From positions 506,001 through 570,000 of the forward strand of contig CAJHZI010000371.1 of NCBI GenBank assembly GCA_905160935.1: a stretch of DNA of 64,000 nucleotides, written 5' to 3'. Below, in pieces: positions 1 to 10,789 of the stretch (position 1 is the stretch's first letter; every line of letters begins with the position of its first letter). Below the pieces are notes generated by a model. That model ran no database searches and was not told the origin of the DNA. It was given only the letters and a program-made list of their open reading frames with translations. Made by a program: the position numbers and the translations under genes. Origin of the DNA: Enchytraeus crypticus. Lineage: Eukaryota > Annelida > Clitellata > Enchytraeida > Enchytraeidae.

Positions 1-360
1 TATCGGAAACATAGATGATACTAGAGATATTGGAATGTAGCTATAGAGAAGGAAAGAAAAGATTACTTGAGCTGACAAATGAAGAAGTTCTTCAAAGAGT
101 CGGCACAGTAATAAGAAATATAAGATATATAAAGTAAAGCTGATAGGACAGAAAAGCTGATAAGGGGCGGTATGCTAATGGATGTAGGCTATTAGAAGGA
201 AGAATGCAAGGAAAAGAGTTAGAGGAAGACCGAGACATGGGATGCCGGATGATCTAACAAATTAATATATAGAGATGAAAAGGAAGGCTGAGGATAGAAT
301 TTGCTGGAAGCGTTATGTGCTATGGACATGCTGTTAGGCATGCCACTAGAAGAAGAATAA
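1..360 (+). mobile_element. LINE 3' fragment (C-terminal coding end)
   Basis: Degenerate C-terminal part of the window's main LINE lineage. Short in-frame pieces match the better copy at 9.8-10.7 kb: LTNEEVLQRVG, RGRPRHGMPDDL, then EMKRKAEDR followed by a W..YV.WTC ending. Frames are broken and no open coding region remains. It lies in what is probably an intron of the galactosyltransferase gene, on the opposite strand. Confidence 0.7.
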
Positions 361-819
361 ATATGTGTGCTATTGCAATTTTTGTTCTGTTGAAATCAAT
401 ATTTTAAAATTTCAGTGGTTGCGTATAATTTTTGACAAATAAAGTTGTTCTGCCGACCGCATATTCGAACCTATAGTTTATACCTATAAGCCATGTCGTC
501 ATCCTCGGCTCCCCAGCCCCAATATAAGTTAGAGTAACCATTGACTCTCTGAAAGTGCTCTGTGCGCATGCTTAGTACTCCTCCTACCAACTCCTGATAG
601 GCTAACCTGCGCAAAACACATATATACACACATACAAAAAAGCACATCACTGTTGTTTGTTAACAAGATCTTCGACACATGAAGTTATTACACTGATTAT
701 TTTGTAGACTGATTATTTTGTAATCCGAACACTCCACCCCATAGGCATTTTTGGGAATTGGGATCACCACTGACTATGGAAAGTCGTTTGGCCAAATACC
801 TCTATTGCACACTTACATA
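361..819. other. No gene seen
   Basis: AT-rich sequence without a recognisable coding region or repeat family. It presumably belongs to the same intron as its surroundings. Confidence 0.5.
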
Positions 820-962
820 ATACTCCCACTAACTTACTGAGTGTTTCTCTCTCCAACATTTTCAAGACTTCAGCTGGGATTTCATCTATTCCGGCTGCCT
901 TCTCTTTCTTCACGCTGTTAATTGCAGCATATATTGTTTTCGCAGCTTCGAAGTTATCAGGC
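820..962 (-). mobile_element. LINE fragment (start of reverse transcriptase region)
   Basis: Read on the minus strand it gives AAINSVKKEKAAGIDEIPAE and LKMLERETLSKL. The same segment appears in the LINE at 43.8-46.7 kb as AINSMKKGKADGIDDIPAEF. This is the region just before the palm of a non-LTR reverse transcriptase. Only about 140 bp are left. Confidence 0.65.
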
Positions 963-964
963 CC

Positions 965-1760
965 CCAACTTAATTAGTCGACTATCGAAAAAGAGACGTA
1001 TGCGATAATTTACGCCCTCCAGAAGTTCGATTATCTGGTGCTCGGAAGGGAAATCCACGTATATACCGGTCACACCCACAGCAGTACCTGGCTGTATCAG
1101 CACCCTTCTCCGCTAAACTGACGAGATGGGCCATGAGTCTGACCCTCTACGACATGAAGGTTCATCATACTAAAGGGGCGAATAATGTGAGTGCCGATTA
1201 CCTTTTTAGATGCGTCAATTAAGGGTAAGGTGCGTTTTTTTGTTCCTTTAGTTACCGCATGTGCTACATAGTTTCCTTTACGTTGTGACTCGATAGGCGA
1301 TAGTTTGCGATATACTCGATAGAGCCATCTAGTTCGTCATATACTCGATATGGCGATTGTTTGCGATATACCCTACAGGGCCCAGTAGTAGAGTAAAATA
1401 CATGATAACTTAAATTTAGATTTTTAAGTATCTATAATTGTATACTATATATTTTAATCCTAATGGTCAAATGAGATATGATGTTTTACGAGTGTTCTAG
1501 TGCTGTGTATGGTGTGGTTGCCCTTAATTCACAGTTTATTGATTTTGTAAATCTATTTGTTTGTCAAACCAGTACCTCTTAATATCGCGTGCCACCTTCG
1601 AAGCTAATCTTCGAAGGTTGACACACTGGGGGAGGTCACAGAATGGCTCTGGTTCATGACATGTGTGCTATGTATGCGTGTCATGATCATGATTGATCAT
1701 ATTATGAATGAACTTGGATTCTGTAGGCCTACGGCAGCATAGCTTTATAATTATAAATCC
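965..1760 (+). mobile_element. LTR retrotransposon remnant (Gypsy-like RNase H end)
   Basis: Near 980-1220 the plus strand resembles the RNase H end of a Ty3/Gypsy-type pol: an EKE.YAI.YAL.KF.YL..GRE core, then a RW...L..Y...V.H..G.NN..ADYL ending. A purine-rich GGGGGAGG tract at about 1627 could be the polypurine tract before a 3' LTR, but the LTR borders are not clear and the 3' limit is a guess. A broken fossil with only one domain left. Confidence 0.5.
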
Positions 1761-1854
1761 TTGTTTTGTGAATTAAAATGAAACTTTATTTAGCTTGCTC
1801 TCATACTTTTTGAAACTGGATATTGTGATGTATACATATTAGCGTTTGTATTTA

Positions 1855-2060
1855 TGAACTACATGTGGAATGTACCCGTGTACAAATATGCTTACATATA
1901 GGAAAACTGGTTGGTTTTATCGGAACCTGGATTTGAACTCTAACCTCTCTATACTAAGGCGACGACGTCCTACTAATGGAGCATACGACTCTCAATAAAT
2001 CAATATCTAAAAATTTCTTATACATGAAAAAGTTGTTTTTAATATAGGCCTAAAACTTGT
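1855..2060 (-). mobile_element. tRNA-derived SINE (family D)
   Basis: Resembles 17290-17460 over most of its length. Both have CCCGTG near one end, then ggaaaa..ttgg, ggatttgaac..taacctc and a shared atttcttatacatg..aaaagttgttttt end. On the minus strand GTTCAAATCC is a good tRNA-type B box, so the element reads on the minus strand. Confidence 0.5.
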
Positions 2061-2260
2061 CAATATAGGCTACACTGCGTAGATTGAGTAGAATCTGGTT
2101 ATAGACTGTTAATAAATAACAAGAACGCTCTATTTAACTTTAATATTTAGGATTTAAAATATGGCATTGCGAAAAACTGTAAATATAATTATAGGGGCCT
2201 AATAGCTTAGCCGACATAAGAGAGAGATGTATTTAGCGTTATGACGTCGCTATAGAAGTT

Positions 2261-2261
<1 letters not shown>

Positions 2262-2319
<58 letters not shown>
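2262..2319. repeat. (TA)n microsatellite
   Basis: Uninterrupted alternating TA tract of about 58 bp. The tyrosine/isoleucine-rich reading frames across it are artefacts. Confidence 0.95.
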
Positions 2320-2320
<1 letters not shown>

Positions 2321-3315
2321 TGGGCATATGAATTTCAGTTTATAATGACAAATGACAGAGCTGTAACAAATGACAAAAGCTGTAATTAGCGTAACTATTA
2401 AGGAATTAAAAATGTCTATGGGGCCTAATCGCCAGAAAGTTATAGTCGACAAATGAGCGAGCTCTATTTAGCGCTATGCCGCTGCTATAAAATTTTAATA
2501 TCTACTGGGCATATGAATTTAAGTAGATATTGAACAATTGATAGAGCTGTAATTACTGTAACAATTCAGAAATTGTTATATTATATAATGACGCTATGTA
2601 ATGTGACGTAGCGATTAAATTTAGAATTTATAATCGTCAGATAACTATTACTGATTTCTCGAGCGAGCGTGGACATCGTTAGCGTTACCTCAGACAGACA
2701 GGCAGAACTGGCTCATGATACTACATTAGATAAGTTTAAATTTATACAACGATAAATAACAAGCAGTTTAAAATTTTTTAAACTCAAGGCACACACCGTA
2801 TAGATTGAATAGTAGAATTACTCAAATAACCATAACGGCTAAACACAAATTATGATGATACGAGAACATTTGATGATACCTATAACTTTCACAACTTTTA
2901 ATTGTATCGCTATAGACGCCATTAGCCATATATTTAATTTCAGATCATAATATGTATAATCTGCATGTAGGCCTACACTCTAAATCTTACTTTCTGATCG
3001 ATTTTCCCGGGAATAAGAAATATGAAACGTAGACGGGATTGTAATTTTGAGACTTCGGTTTCAATAAATTAAATTTCACGACATTAAAACTAAAAACTTT
3101 AAATCTAGCACGCTAACAAGCCGAGTCTTTTTTTTAACAGTGACAGTGTCAGTGTCGGACATGACAGGAGTATGAAGCGCTCGAATTATTTGTAAAAACT
3201 TCTAAAATTACTGATTTATTTGAACTCCCTGGAGTAAGTATTTTTATAGATAATTGCATCAATTACGACTAGACTTTCAGATCTTATGTGCCTGAGGTCT
3301 AACATAATAGCTTAC
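2320..3315. other. Intronic AT-rich DNA, no gene seen
   Basis: No exon of the galactosyltransferase gene was found between position 1 and 3315. In particular the expected downstream segment with a GGVSA and WGWGGEDDD motif is absent. I read the whole stretch as intron. Confidence 0.5.
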
Positions 3316-3503
3316 TTGTAATTCATTTCATCGATGGCGACAGACATGTGGCGCGGTTGAGTCGGACACGAATACATGTTACGATCATCCTCTGGCACGA
3401 GATCAACGTCGTGGAATACAAAACAATGATAGTCGTCTAGTTTAAGAGCCTCTACAAACCCTGCATTCATGATGCGAGCCTTGTTAAACGTGTGATCACC
3501 CAT
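3316..3503 (-). CDS. B4GALT-like: Beta-1,4-galactosyltransferase family, exon 4 (DVD metal-binding exon)
   Basis: Encodes MGDHTFNKARIMNAGF, then FVFHDVDLVPEDDRNMY, then CPTQPRHMSVAID. This is the GT7 family core. FNKA..N.GF is the family signature and DVD is the motif that binds Mn and the UDP-sugar. The CP.QPRHMSVAID form is typical of invertebrate beta-4-Gal/GalNAc transferases. The acceptor is ..TTTTTGTGTAG and the donor is GTAAGC. The exon starts in phase 0, matching the end of exon 3, and ends two bases into a codon. The enzyme would transfer Gal or GalNAc to terminal GlcNAc in the Golgi lumen. Which sugar cannot be decided here. The remaining catalytic exons (GGV.. and WGWGGEDD) must lie beyond position 1. 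Confidence 0.9.
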
Positions 3504-4074
3504 CTACACAAAAATGGTTAGCAAGCCATGCTAATATTGTAAATATAGACATACCAAAATCAAAATAATTTACCACAAATAACTTCCTAATCATAAATCT
3601 AAAAATTATATTTTGATTTCTCATCATAACAAATAGAAATTAATTTGAAATCAAAAATCAAAATCAATAGGTCCCAAAATTACAAAAATGTAACAAAAAC
3701 ACTTGAAAGATATCATTACTATCATTACCTGCAAAAATTTTCATCTAAAATTTTAGTGACTTTAATAAATAGAATGTAGAACGTAGTTATAAATTTGTTT
3801 ACGAAAATGAAACTGTAAACTAAATTTTGTTGATGTTAATCATTTTTACATTGACTCAAAAACAAATGCGCTTCTTTTACATGTACAAGCGCGCTACTGA
3901 TGCATCATAATTGACCCGTAGCACGAGCATGCTAGCCCGTGTTATGTCCGAGTCACTGCAAAATACACCATAAATAAACTATGAATTTTGTATTTTAAAA
4001 AAAACCAACGCAGCAGGAATAGAGTAACCCCTTGAAAAGTTGCTTAGAAAGTTGTACTTTACTTAAGTTAAATT

Positions 4075-4123
<49 letters not shown>

Positions 4124-4184
4124 TAATTTTAAAACTCCTAACCTGTAAATAATTTGTATATATATATATATATTAAAATAAATT
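3504..4184. other. Intron, AT-rich; holds a (TA)n tract near 4077-4120
   Basis: Part of the intron between exons 3 and 4 (3504-6590). No gene or repeat family recognised apart from the dinucleotide tract and a shorter one near 4157-4173. Confidence 0.6.
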
Positions 4185-4640
4185 TAATAATTTAACAGAT
4201 GATGGGAAATGTTTGACCGAAATATGTAGTAGGATTGCACAAGCAAAACAAGCCTTCAGGAAACGGAGAGAACTTTATCGAGAAGTCTAAGGAAAGCCAC
4301 AAATATAAAGATAGTGAAAACCTTGGCAAGTACCAATCGGATGTGAACTAGGAATGTGAAGCATGGACTTTAAATAGAAAGATATCAGGAAACCAGAAGG
4401 GTTGGCAATGTGGATATGGAGAAGAATAGAAAAGGTTAGCTGAACAGAAAAAGTTACAAATGCGGAAGTTCTGGAGAGAGTTTGTACAGATAGACACTTT
4501 ATAAATGCATTAGGATAAAGAAAGAATGGCATACTCTAAGGGGATATAGCTTGCCAAAAGAGGTCAGAGAAGGAAGAATAGACGGAAAGAGTAGCAGAGG
4601 CACACCAAGACTAGGAATGTTAGCTGATTTAAAGATTCAC
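4185..4640 (+). mobile_element. LINE 3' coding fragment
   Basis: Matches the C-terminal half of the local LINE on the plus strand. It includes the segment for TDDGKC..IC.RIAQAK, the R..E..L..L segment with 'ctaaggaaagccacaaatataaagatagtgaaaacc' cut into short frames, and the tail coding G..RGRP-like residues. Frames are broken throughout. Confidence 0.7.
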
Positions 4641-4642
4641 AT

Positions 4643-5026
4643 TGATTGCTTGAATTTAAGTATTTCTGCCTAATACCTTTTTATTTGTCTCTTAATGCGC
4701 CTGCCTACTGGCAGGCGCATGGCATATAAAGCCACCGCTCTGATTTATTTTCTGTTTTCCTCTTCATGTCCACATTCATATGTTGACATGATTTATTTCT
4801 CTGATTTATTTTCTGTTTTCCTCTTCATGTCCACATTCATGTGGACATGAAGAGGAAAACAGAAAATAAATTTTCTGTTTTCCTCTTCATGTCCACATGA
4901 ACATGAAGAGGAAAACAGAAAATAAATCAGAGCGGTGGCTTTGTATGCCATGCGCCTGCCAGTAGGCAATCCATTAAGAGACAAATAAAAAGGTATTAGG
5001 CAGAAATACTTAAATTCAAGCAATCA
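4643..5026. repeat. 384-bp compound palindrome built from LINE 3' tail
   Basis: The outer arms begin TGATTGCTTGAATTTAAG and end with its complement. They enclose the LINE tail hairpin (CTGCCTACTGGCAG) in opposite orientations. The centre repeats a ctgttttcctcttcatgtcc unit several times, alternately direct and inverted. It looks like a head-to-head LINE 3' end that underwent further fold-back copying. Confidence 0.85.
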
Positions 5027-5269
5027 GATAATATAAAAACAGAAAAAAACTCAAAGCAAAATAGGGTACACGGTACATTACTCATTTTAAAGAAACCTCA
5101 AGAATATAATAGAAAGAAATGTGATAAAACATTGTAAACGTGGTTATAGAGATAGAAGGAAAAGATTAGTTGGACCTATTAAATTAAAAATAATTAATTT
5201 ATTGAGAAAGTGATGCAGGTAGACAGTTAGTAAATGAGAAAAGAAAATACAGAGCATGATAGAACATAT

Positions 5270-5885
5270 GACACCCATGATGAGTCCGGGTTGCTGAAGA
5301 ATAGACCAATCGTGGACTGCACGTGTCGTATACGGCGATAAAACAATAACTGCGAATAGCCGGTAAACATTGCTGATTGAACTCAGGTGGTTCAGAGCAC
5401 TCAAGATCGTTACATGGATCGATTTGTTACTGATGGACGAGTCTTCAGTCTTGTGGTGTCCCTCCGGCCGATGACGTCTGAGCTTGACCATAAGCTGCGG
5501 ACTATCATTTGGAGTCGAGCTCTGGTCATAGGGAGTCCCAGGACTAATCGAAACAAGGTTCAACCCATTCGGATGATCACTTAGCCTAGTCCAACAGTTG
5601 CTTTGGTTGGCGGTCATTTGGTCAACCGAGGCGATGGTCGGTTGTCAGGGATACAACAGTTCACTCTGAACCATCTTCAACCTGACGTCTTGGTGAGGAG
5701 ACCTTCAGCCTTCCAACCTTTACGTTAAACCCACAAAAAGTTTCAAAACTAATGTCAGAAATGGCATTTGGGATGTGAGCGACTAGGCTCTAGAAATTGT
5801 TACGGAAATTCTAATCCCGACCCTAGATAGACTGAGATTCAAGGGAAGATGGTGATGATGATGATGATGACGATGATGATGAAAA
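5270..5885 (+). mobile_element. Dispersed repeat X with (ATG)n tail, interrupted
   Basis: Both ends match the copy at 20700-20975: ggttgctgaagaatagacc and tggactgcacgtgtcgta at the start, then aa..gtcag.aa.ggcattt.g and ctaatcccgaccctag before a GAT/ATG trinucleotide tail. About 390 bp between roughly 5350 and 5745 are absent from the other copies and look like an insertion of unknown nature. Reading frames across it resemble nothing known. Confidence 0.6.
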
Positions 5886-5924
5886 TGATTGATGACTTGC
5901 CATTAGGTAATCAATTGATAAATT

Positions 5925-5925
<1 letters not shown>

Positions 5926-6000
<75 letters not shown>

Positions 6001-6053
6001 CATGTATGCATATATATATATATACATACATACATGTATATATATATATATAT

Positions 6054-6096
<43 letters not shown>

Positions 6097-6100
6097 TATA
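5926..6100. repeat. (CT)n then (TA)n microsatellite with CATACATG interruptions
   Basis: Starts as a CT tract and turns into TA with regularly spaced acatacatg interruptions. Confidence 0.95.
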
Positions 6101-6104
6101 TATC

Positions 6105-6182
6105 TGCAAGAGACGTCCCTGAAAATGCCTTATGGCGAGGAACCGGACGTTAAATTCCTATTAATTGATTGATTGATTGATA
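6105..6182 (+). mobile_element. SINE 3' end with (ATTG)n tail
   Basis: Contains gacgtccctgaaaatgcc followed by gaggaaccggacgttaaatt, the 3' domain shared by several SINE copies in this window, and ends in attgattgattgattg. Confidence 0.6.
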
Positions 6183-6590
6183 GTCTATGTAATATAGAGT
6201 GAACAGCTTCACTCCACACTAAATTAATAAAGCACTAAGAACGTTAAGTTGAAGGTTAGCTATTTAATACTGTAAATATTACTATTAACAATTTGCTCTA
6301 CATGTAGGCCTATTATAATAGTCACATCTAATCTCCATTCAATCTGAAGCTACCCAAAACTTCAGGTGTAAACTGTCGAGAAACGTGCAGCGACCCGGGA
6401 TTAAAAATAGGTTATCACAAAGGGACTGAAACAGAAATGTTGATAGAGCCTTAAATTTACCCGGAGGAACTGTGCAGCCCTTTGAGCAGTATTTTCTATA
6501 TGCATTTGCGCCATATTATGTTAAATTGAACTGTTAAAATCTTTCAAACTAATGTCAGATTCTGAAGATAGTACGCATGATAAGAATAAC

Positions 6591-6829
6591 CTGTTCAACG
6601 ACGTATATTCGATAATCGAGCTGTTGGCGCTGGAGTATCGTGTGTAGATGTGCTAGTAATGTGAAAAGATGCTCCTCACGATCTCTGTAGGGTACGACGA
6701 TAGCTAACTTGTGACGTGCCAGGCAGTCCTTAGGTCGCCACGTTCCCCCAACCTCAACTGCTGAAACCTGCTTCAATCTCTCTAGCTCCCTCTGTATATC
6801 GGTATCGTTGGTTGAAAATATCCTCCCCA
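6591..6829 (-). CDS. B4GALT-like: Beta-1,4-galactosyltransferase family, exon 3 (start of catalytic domain)
   Basis: Encodes GRIFSTNDTDIQRELERLKQ, then VEVGGTWRPKDCLARHKLAI, then VVPYRDREEHL and LQRQQLDYRIYVVEQ. These match the GT7 N-terminal block: GG.W.P..C...HK.AI..P.R.R..HL, followed by LQRQQL.Y.IYV..Q. Acceptor TATTTAG and donor CAG|GTTATT. Length is 239 bp (two bases, 79 codons, phase 0 out). The first two bases join the last T of exon 2 to give Leu, making the family-typical C-P-x-V..L-x-G-x transition. The Q at the end joins MGDHTFN of exon 4, like the Q-AGD..FNRA block of vertebrate B4GALT1. Confidence 0.93.
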
Positions 6830-6914
6830 CTAAATATACACGTACATTAATATAAATCGAGTTTGAACATTGATGTAGCAGTTCATTGGCCACAAGAGTT
6901 ATTTTTAAGAGTCG

Positions 6915-6990
6915 TATCAGCTTGAATTCGAACCGATAGCCTCCTGCTTATAAGGCAAACGTGGTATCTACCCGTTAAACCGACCGGCAC
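6915..6990 (-). mobile_element. tRNA-derived SINE head or tRNA pseudogene
   Basis: Minus strand has GCCGGTCGGTTTAACGGG followed 45 bases on by GGTTCGAATTC, which are A-box-like and B-box-like motifs at tRNA spacing. The acceptor ends do not pair, so it is not a working tRNA. Confidence 0.4.
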
Positions 6991-7081
6991 AATAGGCCAG
7001 ATGAAGGTCAAGTCTAGCCGAATGATCGTGCGATACAAGAACGGGATGGTTTACATTATACTATCCCGTTATTTTATACTC

Positions 7082-7086
<5 letters not shown>

Positions 7087-7140
<54 letters not shown>
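7087..7140. repeat. (TA)n microsatellite
   Basis: About 50 bp of alternating TA, followed by GTACATGTATATG. Lies in the intron between exons 2 and 3. Confidence 0.95.
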
Positions 7141-7142
<2 letters not shown>

Positions 7143-8026
7143 TGTATATGTACCGTTTAGTAGATTATCTCGGCATGCATTTACAAGTAAACAAACCAAC
7201 GATATGAAAGTGGCTACCATAAGAGAGCCTGAGCTCTGTGCGTCAATACAATAAATAATAGCTAGCAAAACTAAGTTTATGCCTTATGACAAATAGATTT
7301 TTGTTGAAACCAAGGAGGGACAAATCTAAATGTAAGAATTTAAAGGTTATTAGAGGAGAATGGGCCGAAGAACAACATTAACTAGTTATTACGGATTTCG
7401 AGTGGGTCGGTAAGATAATTAAAAACGAAAATCATGGATAGAAAGGGTTAAGTTTGGAAAATTAGAGGTAAAAGAAGCAGAAATGAAGTCGAAGATGGAG
7501 GGTGGAGTTGAATGGACCGTAGAGGGATCAGCTAATGGCATGTGGGATGAAGTGTCCAAGAGCAGTGGGGTTGGTGGTATGAAGTATCCAAGAGAAATAC
7601 GTTGGATGGTATTTCGGTGAAATACCATCCAACGTGAAGTGTGAAAGATAGTGGGTGAGAAGGTGGGAGAGCGGAGGAGTGGTTGTGACACTTAAAATAT
7701 GTAATAGGCACAGCATGCTAGATGAATGAAGTTGTTTTGCAACCTGTATTTAAGGGGAAGGGGAACATTCAAGAGTGACGGAATTATATATGTAAAAAAG
7801 TTAAGTAGTTGAGTCATAAAATTAAGGTATGGGTAAGAGTAATGGAGAGGAGTAGGTTAAGAGGTTTGACAAGCACTGAGGGTAACCAGTTATGGTTTCT
7901 GCCAGGAAGGCCGTTGCACACAAATACTACAGCGGGAGAGATAGATAGATAGGGAGCGAGAGAGAGAGAGAGAGAGATGTAGCCAAACAATTTGATCAGA
8001 TACAGTATATATACACATGTACTTAC
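7141..8026. other. Intron between exons 2 and 3; perfect 17-bp-arm hairpin at 7599-7635
   Basis: No exon or known family. One feature stands out: acgttggatggtatttc is followed after three bases by its exact complement. A (GA)n tract precedes exon 2's donor. Confidence 0.6.
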
Positions 8027-9175
8027 AAAGATGCCTTGGCACTGCAGGGCAATAACAGATCTGAGAATTGGCAGCCAATAAGCATTCTCTATCATCGTCT
8101 CGATCTTCCCCTTGCGACAAGTGATTCTTTAAAACTTTCTCAATACTCTCACCACCTCTGGTAGCTGAGTCAGAAATATGAGTTTTGTTGTGCTCCCATG
8201 CTGCAGCATTATTTCTGTTGTATGAGAGATTGTAAGACATATTTTTTTCAACTGCCAATTGAAGTAAGCGACTAGATGACGCATTTACTGTTGCGCCAGT
8301 AGCTCTATTGCTGCTATTGCTCTTCACTGTACCACTACTTAAAGTCACATCATTTAGCAATTTTTCATTGTACCCCACTCCTTCCGTAATTGATATATCT
8401 TGTTCTAATACTGGACTATTTATATTATGAAGCTGTTTAACACTTGTACTTTTTGAAATAAACTCTGAATTTTCTTTACGAGATTTAAAGTCATATGCAC
8501 TTGTCACTATCGCCTCTTTGTTCACAAGGCTTCTGTTAGGATATGATAAAGATTTCACAAACTGAACAGGACCAATTACTTCTAAGTTACTATGATTTGA
8601 TAAAGAAAAAGCTGTGTTAAATTCTAATTCGTTCATTTTCGTACTCCTAATGCTATTAGTGATTGCCTTAGACGTTGTAGGATAAATATTGTATTTTGAA
8701 ACTGCAGGTGTCTGCAATTTTGTAAATGCTTCAGTAGGTAGAGTTATGTAATCCCCTTCATAATCTTTTATCCACGTGCGGGACTTTAAGGTAAGTTCTA
8801 TATTGTCAATTTCAGACAATTCCTTATTTCTCGGCGAAGGAAACGCTGTGACAAATGGAACGTTTTGTGGTGTTATTGACAAATCGCCTGCTATTCGCTT
8901 TCTCTTCCTAGCTGATGGGTTGAAAGTCTCGAATAAGTTAATATGATTGTCATCCGTAGAAGAGCCTGTAGGATGAGATACAGAGAACGACTCCTGAGAA
9001 TTAACTAGAGAGGCCTGATGAATCAGCTCTGCTACACGTCTAGAGTTGAGGTTGTTGTGTGTTATACGACCATTGAGTTCAATTGAAGGAATATCCTGAT
9101 GCACCATAGACTGAAGATTGATGTCCATCTCCTTCAACTCCAACTGTAGCCTTCTCATACTGTGCAAGTTTTTGC
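8027..9175 (-). CDS. B4GALT-like: Beta-1,4-galactosyltransferase family, exon 2 (very long stem region)
   Basis: A 1149-bp exon. It begins two bases into a Gly codon (acceptor TATACTAG) and ends one base into a Leu codon (donor GTAAGT). It encodes about 383 residues of lumenal stem: a short leucine/glutamate-rich helix just after the membrane anchor (RRLQLELKEMDINLQSM), then a Ser/Thr/Asn-rich stretch without domains. There are many N-glycosylation sequons, including NHS, NRS, NSS, NAS, NMS, NLS and NKT. It ends in QICYCPAVPRHL, the family's C-P-x-V..L motif that opens the catalytic domain. Known B4GALT stems are usually well under 100 residues, so this is unusually long. The phase match to exons 1 and 3 makes it a real coding exon. 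Confidence 0.9.
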
Positions 9176-9199
9176 CTAGTATATACATGTAAATATACA

Positions 9200-9242
9200 T
9201 GTGCAGATATATATTTATATATATATATACATATAATATTAT

Positions 9243-9312
<70 letters not shown>

Positions 9313-9421
9313 TAATTACTCAAATACTAAGTAAACGAAATCTTATTTCTTTAATATTGCAGGATTGCAGGATGCGACGGAGAAAGAACTGAGGAAGGCA
9401 AAGAGATACCATCACCTATAT

Positions 9422-9494
<73 letters not shown>

Positions 9495-9687
9495 GTATTA
9501 AATATATATACATGTATATACATGTATATATATATATAATGTATATATATTATATATATATTATAATATTATATATTTATATAGTATATTATATAAATAT
9601 ATATATTTATATATATATATATATTCTATGCATATATATATACATGAATATCTATAGTATAATTGCATATATATACATATATATATA

Positions 9688-9732
<45 letters not shown>

Positions 9733-9835
9733 CTATAATTATATATATATATATCTCTCTCTCTTAGTGCATATATATACATATATATATATATATATAT
9801 TCCTATAATTATATATATATATCTCTCTCTCTTAG
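9200..9835. repeat. Clustered (TA)n/(TG)n microsatellites
   Basis: Two long TA blocks (about 9215-9310 and 9420-9830) with a TG run at 9465-9484. Near 9733 and 9803 is a repeated 'attcctataattatatatatat..ctctctctcttagtgcat' unit, which is the tail end of the adjoining LINE copied twice. Confidence 0.9.
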
Positions 9836-10682
9836 TGCACTGCCTACTGGCAGGTCCATGGTACATAATGCCTCCACTCTTCTCTGTCTTCCGCCTTCCT
9901 CTTCATTTCCACATATGAGTGGGTCTTTAAATCATCTAACATACCTAATCTCGGCCTGCCCCTGCCTCTTTTTCCTTCCATTCTACCTTCTATGACCTCT
10001 TTTAATAGACCTTCCCCACTTAGAATGTGTCCTATCCATCTCTTCTTCCTATTTCTTAATACATTTATCAACTGTCTATCTGTGCCAACTCTCTCCAGGA
10101 CTTCCTCATTTGTAACCTTTTGGGTCCAGCTAATCCTCTCCATTCTTCTCCATATCCACATTTCCAATGCCTCCACAAATCCTAATATCTTCCTTCCGTA
10201 AGGTTCCATGTTTCACATCCATACAATAGCGTGGTCCAAACCAAAGTTTTCACTATCTTTATCTTTGTGTCTTTCTTTAGATTTTTTGTTAATAGTTCTT
10301 TTCTACTACCAAATGCCGCTTTTGCTTGTGCAATCCTACTGCATATTTCCGTCTCACACTTCCCCTCATCGGTTATAGTATGACCCAAATATTTGAAACT
10401 CCTTACCTGTTCCAATTTCGTACCATTTATTGTGATATTAACTTCACCTTTAATATTGGACACTCTCATAACCTTGGTCTTTTTATATTAATCTTCATGC
10501 CATATCTCAAAGCCGTATCATTCAACCTATCCATTAACTTCTGCAATCCAATCTCGCTGCCCGCTACCATTCCTTGGTCATCTGCAAATCGTACATCTTG
10601 TAACAAATTCCCTCCTACTTTTATTCCTTTTTCCATGTCTCCATGGCTTCATCCATCGTTGCCTCAGCGTAAATGTTGAGGC
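9815..10682 (-). mobile_element. LINE, C-terminal half with 3' end
   Basis: One of the best local copies. On the minus strand from 10.68 kb it reads RT motif C as [14 protein letters not shown], then MRVSNIKGEVNITINGTKLE, RSFKYLGHTITDEGKCETE, a GCETWNL segment, EALEMWIWRRMERISWTQKV, NEEVLERVGTDRQLINVLRN, RKKRWIGHILSGEG, then RGRGRPRLGMLDDLKTHSY and [12 protein letters not shown] before the stop. This is the thumb and C-terminal region of a non-LTR retrotransposon reverse transcriptase; clade not assigned. One frame change separates the two halves. The 3' end has the hairpin CTGCCTACTGGCAG and a (GA)n tail on its own strand. It sits in intron 1 of the galactosyltransferase gene. Confidence 0.88.
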
Positions 10683-10718
10683 AATGATGATATATAGGCC
10701 TATATATATATATATATA

Positions 10719-10755
10719 TTCGTATATATATAAATATAGGCTTATATATATACAG

Positions 10756-10789
<34 letters not shown>

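Noticed and set aside
5144-5617. 157-residue minus-strand open frame
   Set aside because: Lies across repeat X and an unknown insertion, with no domain and no splice support; the hydrophobic C-terminal half comes from AT-rich DNA.
6915-6990. Candidate tRNA gene
   Set aside because: A- and B-box-like motifs are present but the acceptor stem does not pair, and similar sequences occur as SINE heads.
9467-9866. Long Tyr/Ile-rich open frames on both strands
   Set aside because: They are readings of (TA)n microsatellites; both strands and several frames stay open for the same reason. The same holds near 2.2, 5.9, 7.1, 10.7, 41.2, 49.8 and 60.8 kb.
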